A DNA stretch of 64,000 bases from Primulina eburnea (Eukaryota; Streptophyta; Magnoliopsida; Lamiales; Gesneriaceae), in contig NC_133103.1 in assembly GCF_022965805.1 (NCBI RefSeq), positions 44,995,610 to 45,059,609 of the forward strand, given 5' to 3'. This document shows, piece after piece, positions 54,101 through 64,000 of the stretch. The first letter of the stretch is position 1. Every line of letters begins with the position of its first letter. The notes below the pieces were generated by a model, which was not told where the DNA came from, did no database searches, and worked only from the letters and a program-made list of their open reading frames with translations. A program made the translations under genes and the position numbers.

Positions 54101-55259
54101 CGTATGCGTCATTATAAAAACTATAGTCGGTGGCAGCAGTTTCAATCATACAAAAATCGAAGCGCCACGTTTAAATTGTTTGTCACTTTACCAAAAACTA
54201 TAGTTGGTGGTAATAGTGAAATTCAAATATTTTAAATCGTATAGCAGTTTAAACGTCATGTTTTGTTCCCCTTTTTAGCTTAGAAAATTATTGTCGCAGG
54301 CTGTAAAATGGTAATATTTACTTTAAGTTGTAAACGTGATTGGCACTTTTTCAGTATTCCGACTCTTTGCCTCTTGAAAAATGTATTCACGATAGTATAA
54401 TATTACAAAAAATTTCGAAATATGGATTTTCACGAGGTCCTCATTATTTTCATGCTATATTTTAATGTAAATTTTTAGGACACATTAAGATCAGGGATCC
54501 CAGAGAACAAGGTAATGAAGAAAGCTTCGTTTGTGGGAGTATCTACCACAACGTTGTTCTACATGTTGTGCGGCTGCGTCGGGTATGCCGCCTTCGGAAA
54601 CGATGCACCGGGCAATTTCCTCACTGGTTTCGGGTTCTATGAGCCATTTTGGCTGGTAGATTTTGCCAATATTTGCATTGTCATTCATCTCGTAGGCGCT
54701 TATCAGGTAAAATCCCCGAGTGAATACAGATGCATATGATTTGACGAAGTACTTTGTTTTTCATGTAACATGCTCATATATAAATTTTCCTACCAAAATG
54801 GAATTTTTGACAGTTGATTAAATCATGAAACAGGTCTTTGCGCAACCGGTATTTGGGTTCGTGGAGAAACTGTGCAATATGAAATGGCCGGAAAACAAGT
54901 TGATCACGACAGAACATGCGATAAACATCCCATTAGTCGGGCCATACCACATCAGCTTCTTTCGACTGTTGTGGCGAACAGCATACGTTATAGTAACAGC
55001 CGTGGTTGCCATGATATTCCCATTTTTCAATGATTTCTTGAGCTTGATCGGGGCGGCGTCTTTCTATCCGTTGACGGTGTATTTTCCCATAGAAATCTAC
55101 ATATCACAGGCCAAGATACCAAAGTATTCCTTCACATGGATATGGCTAAAGATACTGACTTGGGCTTGCTTGTTCGTGTCTCTGGTCGCAGCTGCTGGAT
55201 CCGTACAAGGGCTCGCGCAAGAAGTGAAGAAATACAAGCCTTTCAAAACTCAGTCATGA
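48176..55259 (+). CDS. AAP6: Amino acid permease, AAP6-like, seven exons
   Basis: Plasma-membrane proton/amino acid symporter of the AAP (Aa_trans) family. Exons: 48176-48281, 48400-48633, 50220-50313, 50414-50631, 51182-51324, 54479-54706, 54834-55259, summing to 1449 nt, 482 aa. All junctions are GT-AG and in frame. The short hydrophilic N-terminus ends in FLDDDGRPRRTGT. Family marks: ASAHIVTAVIGSGVLSLAWA in TM1, AQLGWVAGPAVLMAFSFITY in TM2, GLAQYGNLVGVTIGYTITAS, IGDIAFAYAYSTVLIEIQDT and MLCGCVGYAAFGNDAPGNFL. About eleven membrane segments are expected. The match to AAP6 is closer by recall than to AAP1 or AAP3 (AVKRSNCFH, HVRTSLTGTSVGVDV, CGCVGYAAFGNDAPGNFLTG), but assignment within the AAP1/6/8 group needs a tree. 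The C-terminus is VKKYKPFKTQS. Introns 2, 4 and 5 carry repeats; intron 5 is 3154 bp. No coding lesion is seen. Confidence 0.94.
49190..49412. repeat. Tandem ACATCTCCAACCTTTGC units in permease intron 2
   Basis: Three diverged units starting at 49201, 49271 and 49351 share (A/G)CATCTCCAA-CTTTGC, GGTGCAAAGAT and TAAAG-CTGCG-TATTTTGGTT. The unit length is about 70-80 bp. The CATCTCCAAC word resembles Harbinger/Tourist termini. Confidence 0.8.
49730..50040 (+). mobile_element. Fragments of the GTGAGAC/GTCTCAC family, intron 2
   Basis: A strongly diverged piece (49745-49875) is followed by a clearer one (49900-50035) with TTTGTGAGACAAATTTCTTATTTGGG and TTAGGGTTGACATATTTCAC. Ends are not preserved. 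Confidence 0.65.
50676..51110. repeat. Duplicated segment in permease intron 4
   Basis: CACACAAAG ... GTAAGTAATATCTGATGTCATGTCACGAC ... CAGAAACTTTAAATATAGTTAATTCGG at 50676-50791 recurs at 50802-51107, where a miniature element splits it at 50882-51065. A (GAGTC)n run marks 50809-50831. Confidence 0.85.
50882..51065 (+). mobile_element. GTGAGAC/GTCTCAC element in permease intron 4
   Basis: 184 bp, begins GACAAAAATTTGTTTGGAAC and ends CAAGAAATCTATTC. It interrupts the second unit of a local duplication. No clear 9-bp duplication could be set because the flanks are A-rich. Confidence 0.85.
51528..51650 (+). repeat. Dispersed repeat in permease intron 5
   Basis: Starts TGTTGGGTGCAATAATTGTCC and ends GCGCTCGGTCCTACA. 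The segment GATTTAAAAGATTTGAGTTG ... CACCAACTATAGCTTTTGGTAAAGCG is shared, inverted, with 54060-54262 and in part with 43425-43465. The TG...CA ends suggest a TRIM or solo-LTR relic, but no target duplication is evident. Confidence 0.6.
54060..54262 (-). repeat. Inverted copy of the intron 5 dispersed repeat
   Basis: The minus strand reads GCTATACGATTTAAAATATTTG ... CACCAACTATAGTTTTTGGTAAAG, then a second partial unit with CACCGACTATAGTTTTTATAA and CTTAGTCCTACAAAC. It holds about one and a half units of the repeat. Confidence 0.6.
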
Positions 55260-55610
55260 GTCTTTTGTACTAGTATTTTGTAACATGATCTTATTATGTA
55301 TGGATCCCATAGTACGTGGAGTGCCACTCTTTTGGTATATATTTTTGCATAACCTAAGACAATCAAGATTCATATGGTTTTGTGAGGTAACTTATAGGAT
55401 AACTTAACATTGAATCCAATTATTCATATTTATTTTCACGTGTGAGGTCTACGAGGATACGTTGAAACTCGAGCCTTTTCAAGGTAAAAGTGCATGTATT
55501 ATGTACCAATCATAAGACTGATTCTAAGCTCCGTCGGGACGAAGCTGATGGGTGGGAGTGGTCATCGCCTCGATTTTTTAATTTCATTGATTAGATGTCA
55601 AAAATTAATT
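55260..55610. other. AAP6-like gene 3' flank
   Basis: Probable 3' UTR and terminator region of the permease gene; no frame of note. It ends at the duplication ATACT that borders the next retrotransposon. Confidence 0.4.
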
Positions 55611-55615
55611 ATACT

Positions 55616-56065
55616 TGTTAGTGTTCGTTCTTCAAGGATGTGGAATTACAGCAACTCACACACATCAATATAACACATACAAAGAGATTTACGTGGTTCG
55701 ACAAAGAAGTGCCCACGTCCACGGGAGAGCAACCAATCTTTTTATTGAATGAACCAAGGTACTCGATCACAATTACAATTACAATTACAATTACAGAGCT
55801 TCTCTCAAGAACAAAGAATACAATCTTTTATGATTTTCAGATATCTCTTCTTCCCTCTCGCTCCTCTGTAATTTCTTTTCTTATCAGTGTCTTTCCCTCA
55901 AGCCTTCCATCTCTCTTTTATATTCCCACCTACCACCGATTAAGAAGCCTATCTGTTATACCTGGCAGTTGGTTTGTTATCCCAATTAGCCGTTGTCTAT
56001 AACTGAAACCCATCCATTGACTTAGCTTGACTCAAGATGCCAACTTGCGAGACACTCACTTCACA
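55616..56065 (-). repeat. Copia 3' LTR (left on plus strand)
   Basis: 450 bp. It contains (ATTACA)n at about 55770-55794 and TGTGAAGTGAGTG at its minus-strand start. Confidence 0.92.
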
Positions 56066-56118
56066 AATCTCCACCTTGTCTCCAAGCTTGGCTACTCTCC
56101 ATTCTCCAACTTGATCTA

Positions 56119-58716
56119 TTATGCAGTCACTGTATTAATCAAGTGCAAGCAGGACTTGAGCTTGACATGAGGCAGTGACTTTGTTAGCATATCTGCAGGG
56201 TTGTTTTCAGTTGCTATCTTCTCAAGTTTGATCTCTCCCTTAGAGATGATATCCCTTACAAAATGCAGCTTGACATCAATATGCTTCGATCGTTCATGGA
56301 ATACAAGGTGCTTTGACAGATGGATCGCACTTTGATTATCACAGTTTACCACCACATGTTCTTGTTTTATTCCAAGCTCAACTAGGAGTCCCTTCAGCCA
56401 GATTGCTTCCTTAATTGCCTCCGTGACAGCTATAAACTCTGCTTCGGTAGTAGATAGAGCTACCACTGACTGTAATGTAGCTTTCCAGCTAATAGCTGTA
56501 CCAAATAAGGTAAAGACATAACCTGTTACGGACTTTCTTGTGTCTATGTTCTCTGCAAAATCAGAATCCACAAAACCTTCAAGAGGTTGTTTTGTGATTC
56601 CAGGTTGATTATTGAACATTAATCACACATTCACCGTGCCCCTTAAGTATCTTAGAGTCCATTTCAGCGCTTCCCAATGAGGCTGCCCCGGATCGGCCAT
56701 GAACCTGGAAATCAAACTTATTGTGTGGGCTAAGTCCGGTCGACTACAAACCATCCCATACATGATGCTTCCCACACCACTAGCATATGGAACATTCATC
56801 ATTTTCATCCTCTCCTCTGCACTTGTGGGTGACTGTACCAGAGAGAGTTTGAAGTGGTGTCCTAATGGTGTGCTAACTGTTTTAGTATCATGCATATTGA
56901 AACGTTTGAGCACTTTCTTTATGTATGTCTCTTGGCTCAAAAACAGAATCTTGTGGTCCCTTTTCCTTGTGATTTCCATCCCTAATATCCTCTTGGCTTT
57001 TCCCAAGTCTTTCATTTCGAATTCTGAACTAAGCAGCTGTTTTAAAGCTTGTATTTCAGATTTGCTCACACTAGCAATGAGCATATCATCCACATACAGT
57101 AAGAGGTAAGTCATCACTCCATTGTCTCCGAGTTTAAAGTAGACACAACTATCATAACTACTCCTTTCGAAGTTGATCTTTAACATAAACACATTGAACC
57201 TCTTATACCATTGTCTAGGACTTTGTTTAAGTCCATAGAGAGATCTTTTAAGAAGGCAAACTTTCTGTTCAGACCCTTTTGGCTCAAACCCTTTAGGCTT
57301 TTCCGTATAAATGGTTTCTTCGAGCTCTCCATGGAGGAATGCGGTTTTTACATCGAGTTGTTCAAGCTCCATGTCCAAGTGGGCTACTAAAGCAAGTATT
57401 ATTCTTATAGAGCAGTGTTTGAAAACCGGGGAGAAAATCTCATTGAAGTCTAATCCTTCCAGCTGAGAATAACCTTTCGCCACCAACCTTGCTTTGTACT
57501 TAAATTTTTCTGCTTCCGTCAGCCCTTCTTTAACTTTATACAACCATTTACATCCTAGTATTCTGTGCCCCTTGGGTTTGTTTACCAGCTGCCACGTATT
57601 GTTTTTCAGTAGGCATTGAAGTTCATCATCCATTGCTTCTTGCCATTCTTTTCTTTTGCTGCAAGTGATAGCTTTCTCATAGGTTGCTGGCTCAAGGGAC
57701 TCCACCTCTTCAGCTACAGTAAGAGCATACCATGTTAAGTCTGCATGTGCATACCTCTTAGGGGGTCTCACTTCTCTTCCCGGCCTGTCTCTTGCTAAAA
57801 TGTGTGTTTGTTGATCCTGGGTAGTAGCATGATGATCTGTAATTCTTATGGAAACTTCATCTTCTTCTACCACAGACTCTTGTGGGGTATTATGAATTGG
57901 CTCCACCTCAATTGGTGTTTCTTGATAACCTGTTTTGCTCATCACAGTGCACCCTTCTTTCCATCCATAGCCCATCTTGCTTTCATCAAAAGTGATGTCC
58001 CTTGTATTAAAGCATTTAGGACCAGTGGCTTCCAAATTCCATACTTTATATCCTTTGACTCCATCCGGGTAACCAATAAAGATGCATCTTAAAGCCCTTG
58101 CTCCTAGTTTATCTTGCTTGAAATGGGCATATGCCAAACAACCAAATACTCTAAGTTGTGAGTATTCACTTGGGCTTCCTTTCCACAATTCCATTGGTGT
58201 TTTAAAATTGATAGCACTTGAAGAGCATCGGTTTATCAAGTAGCATGCTGTATGTATAGCTGCTCCCCAGAAAGATTTAGGTAAACCAGCATTTATTATC
58301 ATGCATCTCACTTGTTCTAACAATGTACTATTCATCCTTTCTGCTACCCCATTTTGTTGTGGGTTTCCAGCAACAGTCCTGTGTCTTGTGATTCCCTTTG
58401 ACTTGCAAAGTTCCTTGAATGATTCATAAAAGAATTCTAATCCATTAACTGTTCGGAGATGCTTCAATTTTCTGTCCAGTTTATTCTCGGTTTCCTGCAA
58501 CCATTCTTTGAATTTCAGGGCTGCTTCATCCTCTGTTTTCAATATGTAAACCCATAGTCTCCTGGTATAGTCATCTACTATGGACAAAAAATATCTCCCT
58601 CCTCCATGAGTTGCTGTCCTTGAGGGGCCCCAAAGGTCAGCATGAACATAATCTAGGGGCTTGTTTGTTGTGTGTTTACCACATCCGAAGTGCACCCTTT
58701 TTGCTTTTCCAAACAT
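56119..58716 (-). pseudogene. Copia Pol: integrase, RT, RNase H
   Basis: The minus-strand frame 58716-56623 (697 codons) holds the integrase (HADLWGPSRTATHGG, SIVDDYTRRLWVYILKTEDE, GNPQQNGVAERMN) and reverse transcriptase ([48 protein letters not shown], catalytic [12 protein letters not shown]). A TGA at 56625-56623 replaces one residue after YLRGTVNV. The RNase H part continues in frame at 56619-56119: GFVDSDFAENIDTRKSVTG, STTEAEFIAV and NCDNQSAIHLSKHLVFHERS. One nonsense change therefore separates RT from most of RNase H. Neighbouring Gag-protease lies upstream on the same strand. Confidence 0.93.
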
Positions 58717-58719
58717 GCA

Positions 58720-60062
58720 GTTCTCACAAAATTATAAGCTTTGAATTTTGTCCCCACACAGCAGGTCTTGTCTTGATAATTCAATCAACCCTTTTCCCCC
58801 ACATGGCCAAGCCTTAAATGCCAAAGACTTGCATTATTGGCTGTCATTTGTGCCATAGCATCTCCACCGACCACTGTATTTCCTTGAAGTACATACAGTG
58901 AGTTCCTCTTTACAGCTTTCATGACAACTAATGAACCCTTCATCACTTTCATAGTTCCATTTTCAGATTTAAACATGAAACCATCACTATCAAGAGTCCC
59001 TAGTGAGATCAAATTCCTTTTTAATTCAGGAACATACCTCACTTGGTTCAGTAGCCTGTCTTGTCCATCGTGCATTCTCAATCTGATAGAGCCAGTACAT
59101 TTAATTCTGCATGGCTTATTATTTCCCAGTAGCACTAATCCTTCATCAGATTCTATGAAGCTTTCAAACCAAGATTTCATAGAGCACATGTGGAAAGTGC
59201 ATCCCGAATCAAGAATCCAGTCATTATTAGGATCTTGATATGAGATCATGAGAGATTCTGTTGATTCGTATCCATCAACTACAGCTGCTACTTCATCATT
59301 TTGTTTGGGCCTTTCTTGGTATCTTCTTTTCTTTTCTGGGCAATCTCTTTTAAAGTGTCCTTCACGATGGCAATTGAAGCATTTATACTTTGTTTGACTC
59401 TTTGATCTGGATCGGTTTCTTGGCCCCTTTTGCGATCTCTTTTCTGTTCTCCCTCGCACATGAAGTATCTCACCTTGAGGTTCTTTTGTTGTTTGATGGT
59501 TCCTCTGAAGTTCCTTCGCTTGAATGGCTGATAAGACCTCTTCAAGCGAGATTGTCTTTTCTCTTCCATACAACATAGCTTCTCTGAAATTGTCATATGC
59601 ATGAGGGAGTGCATTCAGCAGAAACAGAGCATTGTCCTCCTCTTCAAGTTTGATGTCCACATTATCCAGATCATTCAAAATCTTGTTGAATTCATCGATT
59701 TCATCCAGGAGATTTTTCTCATCTCTGATCTTGAAGGAGTACAAGCGTTGCTTCATGTATAGGCGATTGGCCAAAGATTTGGCCATGTACAACTTTTCCA
59801 GCTTATTCCATATATCTTTTGCAGATTTCTCCTTCGAGACTTCACGAAGGACTTTATCTCCAAGGCTGAGAATGATTGCACTATGGGCCTTCTCCAGAAT
59901 TGTTTCCTTTTCTGTGTCCTTCAAGGTTGTAGCCATATTTGCTTCTCCGTTCAGGGCTTCGACAAGTCCTTGTTGCACCAAGATCGCACGCATCCTGATC
60001 CTCCACAAGCCAAAATCATTTTTGCCTGAGAATTTTTCAATGTCGAATTTTAACGAACCCAT
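58720..60062 (-). pseudogene. Copia Gag and protease
   Basis: Starts at ATG 60062, 12 bases beyond the primer site. It reads as Copia Gag (MGSLKFDIEKFSGKNDFGLW), zinc knuckle CFNCHREGHFKRDC (about 59380-59339), protease WILDSGCTFHMC (about 59217-59182) and the pre-integrase motif LWHLRLGHVGEKG, where a frameshift ends the frame at about 58785. Past it, the other frame (GLIELSRQDLLCGDKIQSL) meets a TAA at 58734-58732 before FCENCMFGKAKRVHF joins the integrase. The 425-codon frame itself is otherwise clean. Confidence 0.93.
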
Positions 60063-60073
60063 CCTCGTAGATT

Positions 60074-60089
60074 CCCACAGACGGCGCCA
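60074..60089 (-). promoter_or_regulatory. Copia primer-binding site
   Basis: The minus strand reads TGGCGCCGTCTGTGGG just inside the 5' LTR. The first nine bases match the 3' end of plant tRNA-Asp; the rest differs from it, a combination common in plant LTR elements. Confidence 0.75.
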
Positions 60090-60091
60090 CT

Positions 60092-60547
60092 AGTTAGTGT
60101 TCGTTCTTCAAGGATATGGAATTACAGCAACTCACACACAACAATATAACACATTCAAAGAGATTTACGTGGTTCGGCAAAGAAGTGCCTACGTCCACGG
60201 GAGAACAACCAATCTTTTTATTGAATGAACCAAGGTACTCGATCACAATTACAATTACAATTACAATTACAATTACAGAGCTTCTCTCAAGAACAAAGAA
60301 TACAATCTTTTATGATTTTCAGATCTCTCTTCTTCCCTCTCGCTCCTCTGTAATTTCTTTTCTTATCAGTGTCTTTCCCTCAAGCCTTCCATCTCTCTTT
60401 TATATTCCCGCCTACCACCGATTACGAAGCCTATCTATTACACCTGGCAGTTGATTTGTTATCCCAATTAGACGTTGTCTATAACTGAAACCCATCCATC
60501 GACTTGGCTTGACTCAAGATGCCAACTTGCAAGACACTCACTTCACA
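60092..60547 (-). repeat. Copia 5' LTR (right on plus strand)
   Basis: About 456 bp, with one more ATTACA unit than the other LTR. Its inner boundary is uncertain by a base or two (TAGTTAGTG against TGTTAGTG). Confidence 0.9.
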
Positions 60548-60552
60548 ATACT

Positions 60553-61762
60553 CTTATCACTTTTCCTACTAATATTCATTTTTGTTATTCTAAATTTTTT
60601 TTTGCCCTCAACCTCCATTTTCTAGCTGCGTCGCTACCATCGGGTGTACCTCACCCTACACAACCTTTGCCATGCAATGGTTGGGCCCGAGGTTTTTGTT
60701 TTGCTGGATGTGTGTTGATCTACATGAAATAGAACTTATGAATGGTTAATTTCTTAACGAGATTCTACGGTTGGAGATGCTGCTCACTGCAACTCCAAAG
60801 GTTATTATTGGTTGAGACTTGAGACCGATGCTCGACCCAAGTAAAATTTGTTTTCTCAAACAATGATGGTTATTAGATATTAATACACTGACGCACACAT
60901 TGCGTGTTTATATAATATTTTTTATAATTCATTTAATTTATATTTGAATGAGGATCAAAATATAATTATAAAAAATAGTGAAAGATTACACTATAATTTT
61001 GATATATAAATTAAAAAATAAAAAAATGATATCAAGAATTGAACCTATAACATAAACCCAAAAAAACAATGACTCTAAACTACATATGACTTACATTAAA
61101 ATTTTAACATTTTATTAATATATATAATTATTAAAACATACCATGACATCAAAATTAATTACTCTAAGTGCCTCACACTTAATAAAATAGTATAGATTAA
61201 TCTAGCCTTGACTCATTTGTACACGTCTCAACTATGTTAATGTAAAGTCGAGAATTTTAAATTTTCAACTGGATTCCTAAATTATTAATTAAAAACGAAA
61301 ACAGAGGTGGTATTAGATCCCAGTATCATAGGTTCAAAAATCTGGATTGAATTTGATACCCTCCAGGGAAAAAAAGAGTAGACAAACAAAAAAAAAAGTT
61401 CCAACACTCCAAACCAAAACAAACTCTACAAATAACTCATCCACATCAACGAAGAAATAGATGATCTACAGCTTGCAAAGATTGGGATTTTTGCATTAGT
61501 TTTCAGCTCGATCTACATCAATACCAAACGAACAGTCTACGCGCCCTATCCATGTGTCCGATAACAAAAGATCGATAACTTAGCTAAATCATAGAGCTCC
61601 CTCAAATTCTTACCAATTTGAAGTAGAGCCACCATTTTTTTGACAACTTAAAAAGTATATATTATATAAGAAAGATATGCGGAAATGGACTGCCAAAAAC
61701 AATCTTTGTGATAAAAGCATTTGTAGTCAATAAGAGCCAGGGAAACACCATCTTATCACTTT
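60553..61762. other. Intergenic, no gene seen
   Basis: No recognised gene. The part nearest 61763 is probably 3' UTR of the KH-domain gene; the rest is AT-rich. Confidence 0.4.
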
Positions 61763-64000
61763 TCAAGATCCTTCCGTCTCACTCATTACAAAAGCTTGAA
61801 TGAGACTCTGTGCAGCATTTGCCTGTTCTGGTGTCCCGGATATTCTAATCATGGTTTCCGTTGCCCCGGGCATTGAATCAGAGATGGTTATTTTAGCTTC
61901 GGATATCTGGAAGGACAAAACACTTATTTGATTATTTACTTTTTCTCCCTGAGAAACGCAATTACTTTGACTACGCTTAGAGAGCAACTTAAAATGAAGT
62001 TTGAGAACAAACCTCCTTAGGCCTTAATTCACAAATAACATACAAGACAGCTTGAGAGGAATCCACAAGGAATACATGTTTCTAAAAAAAGATACATGTT
62101 TCTAAAGGAGTTCGAGTCCAACAAGCAAACTAACATGAAATCATCAATTGAACAAGTGATGATATGTACCTGCGCCTACTGTGAGTATGTATAACTGACA
62201 GCAAGACAGAAATGAAAGTCAAAAAGCTGCCTTCTTGAAGAAACTTCATGCAGAAAAATGCTGAATTTTTATGAAACGTATTGAGTAAATGAGACAACGG
62301 ACAATTTAACCCAAAGATGGAGAAGGGAGGCAAACAAATTTAGGGCGTAGAACATCAATAAGAATCAAAGCCAAATGAGGCTACTACCAATAGAAGAAAG
62401 CTCTGCGCATCTTCCATGAATCAAAACCAATGAACAAAATAAATGTTAAAGAAGAAATATCTAACTAGTGAAGAGAAAATAATCAATAAAGTGGGAAACA
62501 CAGGCCATATTAACATGCATACCTCGAGAATTTGTCTCAGACATCCACCATCCTCTCCATAGATTGCAGGAACAACAAAGCGAGGCACAACAACTTCCAC
62601 ACTCGTGCTTGTGATAATAGCTGGCTGATGTCCTCTACTTAGTGAATAAAAAAAACTCCAAATCAGAATCCACAAGATATTAGGCGAGTAGATTATTTGT
62701 GACAATTTAGAAGGACAAACCCTGGAAATCCACCAAGTCTTCTAGGAGGAGCTCCTGGATAGTTTGGGAATCCCATAGAGCCAGGACCTTCAACAGGTCC
62801 CTGCACAACAGGAAAGCAAGAACATGAGCAAGTTCCATCTTTTTCGTGGAATACCATAGCAAATGAATGTCAGCTTTAGAATTAGGGCAAGGCAAAAAAA
62901 CAAAATTTAAGTTTCCGTGCAATAACTTGAATGCAGATGGCATGATTGGAAAAGATAAAGTTTTATCTTGCAAGTTTTCCAAAAAGCTATGACATAAAGG
63001 TATTTACCGGAGGCCCCCATGGTCTGGGAAAATCATGTGCAAAAGGTGGGCGATCGTCAAGCGGATCAAAACCACCATGTTGAGGTGGACCACCAGGACC
63101 ATCAAAGTTATTAAACGCTGGACCTCTAGCAGAGAACGATCCAGGAGGTGAGAACTCCCTCCTTCCAATGTACGATGGAAATGGAGGCATCACTTGGTCC
63201 ATAAATGCGGGATTGGGAGGGTGACTCTGTGGTGGAAATGCATCTCGAAAAAAATGATTTCTCAACCTTGTTGTTATTTGCAATAGAGCTTCTTGAACTA
63301 CTTCAAAGTCCCCATTTACCTACACAACAATTAATGCAAGAAAAATACCTGAAAAATCCTATTCTTTATTGTATTATAACACGGATGTAAGATACAAAAA
63401 TATTGTGCCACATCTACATCACAAAGTAACAAGAATATGATATGCAACTCTCAAGAAATGGCAGCACAAATATCAACATCATGCATGCAGTTGTACCTGA
63501 ACTACTTCTTCATTTTCTGAAGCACAGTTTGGGATCTGGTCTTTACCCAATATACGGATATAAGCTCCAGTTGACTTCCTCATCTCAGAAATAACAGAGC
63601 CACCCTTTCCAAGGAGACATCCAATTTGATTAGAGGTGACAAGGAGTTTGGCTATCATAACTTTCTCCTTGCTTTCAGGGGCGGCCCTAAATATTCTGGA
63701 TTGTACTTGAAGTAATGCCTCTTGGGGGGCAGATATTCCATCATTGGGGTGCTGCATTTGACGGAGTTCAAAGGTTGCAATTTATTCATATATACCATCT
63801 GTTAAAAGTGGCAGAGAAAAAAAAAACACAAAACCAAGTTTAAAAAAACTCATACAGCTGGACCAGATATAACTATTATGCGATCCTCTGAATCACCCAC
63901 ACCATCAAGGACCTTGATCTCACAACCAGTTTCATGTTGAACTGTCTTCACTATAGAACCTCCCTTTCCAATTACCCCGCCTACCTTCTCACCGCTACAC
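61763..64000 (-). CDS. Poly-KH-domain RNA-binding protein, 3' part
   Basis: Partial: the gene enters from the right edge. Minus-strand exons: beyond 64000 to 63856, 63751-63497, 63319-63008, 62800-62721, 62634-62523, 61906-61763, all GT-AG and in frame, about 309 codons visible. Three KH domains: first GGVIGKGGSIVKTVQHETGC at the edge, second LLVTSNQIGCLLGKGGSVI with STGAYIRIL, third VPRFVVPAIYGEDGGCLRQI. GxxG loops are GKGG, GKGG and GEDG. A Pro/Gly-rich linker (about 110 residues, PPSYIGRREFSPPG-like) separates the second and third domains. The third domain is split by an intron after RQILE and resumes ISEAKITISDSMPGATETMI, ending with SLIQAFVMSETEGS. The overall plan fits the plant HEN4/RCF3/At4g18375 group, nuclear proteins acting in pre-mRNA processing; which member is not decided. 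No lesion is seen. Confidence 0.92.

Larger units (their letters stand above)
55616..60547 (-). mobile_element. Copia LTR retrotransposon, reverse orientation
   Basis: 4932 bp with LTRs at 55616-56065 and about 60092-60547 and a perfect 5-bp duplication ATACT (55611-55615 and 60548-60552). On the minus strand the order is 5' LTR, primer site TGGCGCCGTCTGTGGG (60089-60074), Gag-Pol, purine tract AAGGTGGAGATT (56078-56067), 3' LTR. LTRs differ by a few substitutions and one ATTACA repeat unit. Coding is nearly intact with three lesions, so the insertion is fairly recent. Confidence 0.95.

Noticed and set aside
55770..55794. ATTACA repeats as a possible CRISPR-like or regulatory array
   Set aside because: Simple hexamer microsatellite inside an LTR, present with one more unit in the other LTR.

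Overview
This 64 kb window is nuclear DNA from a flowering plant. It is AT-rich, holds spliced genes with GT-AG introns and plant-type protein families, and is packed with LTR retrotransposons, a LINE, hAT and PIF/Harbinger transposons and many miniature elements. It looks like a eudicot. An asterid such as a Lamiales species is my guess from the repeat style only and is weakly held.

Five host genes are supported by reconstructing exons in frame. (1) COX6B on the minus strand, 4954-7123: cytochrome c oxidase subunit 6b, five exons, 193 aa. (2) A HAIKU1-like VQ-motif protein on the plus strand, 17948-18907, 319 aa. (3) Xylulose kinase 2 on the minus strand, 21666-25643: eleven exons, 558 aa, one intron with a GC-AG splice pair. 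(4) An AAP6-like amino acid permease on the plus strand, 48176-55259: seven exons, 482 aa, introns loaded with repeats. (5) The 3' part of a poly-KH-domain RNA-binding protein on the minus strand, 61763 to the window edge. They do not form a pathway; they are ordinary plant genes spaced by transposon debris.

Layout: 1-3660 is a decayed Ty3/gypsy element whose 3' LTR is interrupted by a very young Cassandra TRIM (5S-rRNA-bearing LTRs, 5-bp target duplication). 4954-7123 is COX6B. 9864-14232 is a complete-length but broken hAT transposon. 14.3-17.7 kb is a cluster of miniature elements and TA repeats. IKU1 and XK2 follow. 27.3-37.8 kb is a three-level nest: a LINE split by a Harbinger element, itself split by a 6.5 kb Copia element with both LTRs. 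37.8-48.1 kb holds many miniature elements and no gene. The permease gene follows, then a nearly intact Copia element in reverse orientation (55616-60547), then the KH gene.

The most distinctive signal is a miniature element of about 182 bp found in more than ten copies. Each end carries a self-complementary GTGAGAC-n-GTCTCAC block. Several copies are flanked by perfect or near-perfect 9-bp target duplications, which points to Mutator-type (MULE) mobilisation. A second small family (173-174 bp, GGGGGCAGTGCC core) also shows perfect 9-bp duplications. No CRISPR, prokaryotic operon, tRNA gene or organelle insert was seen.
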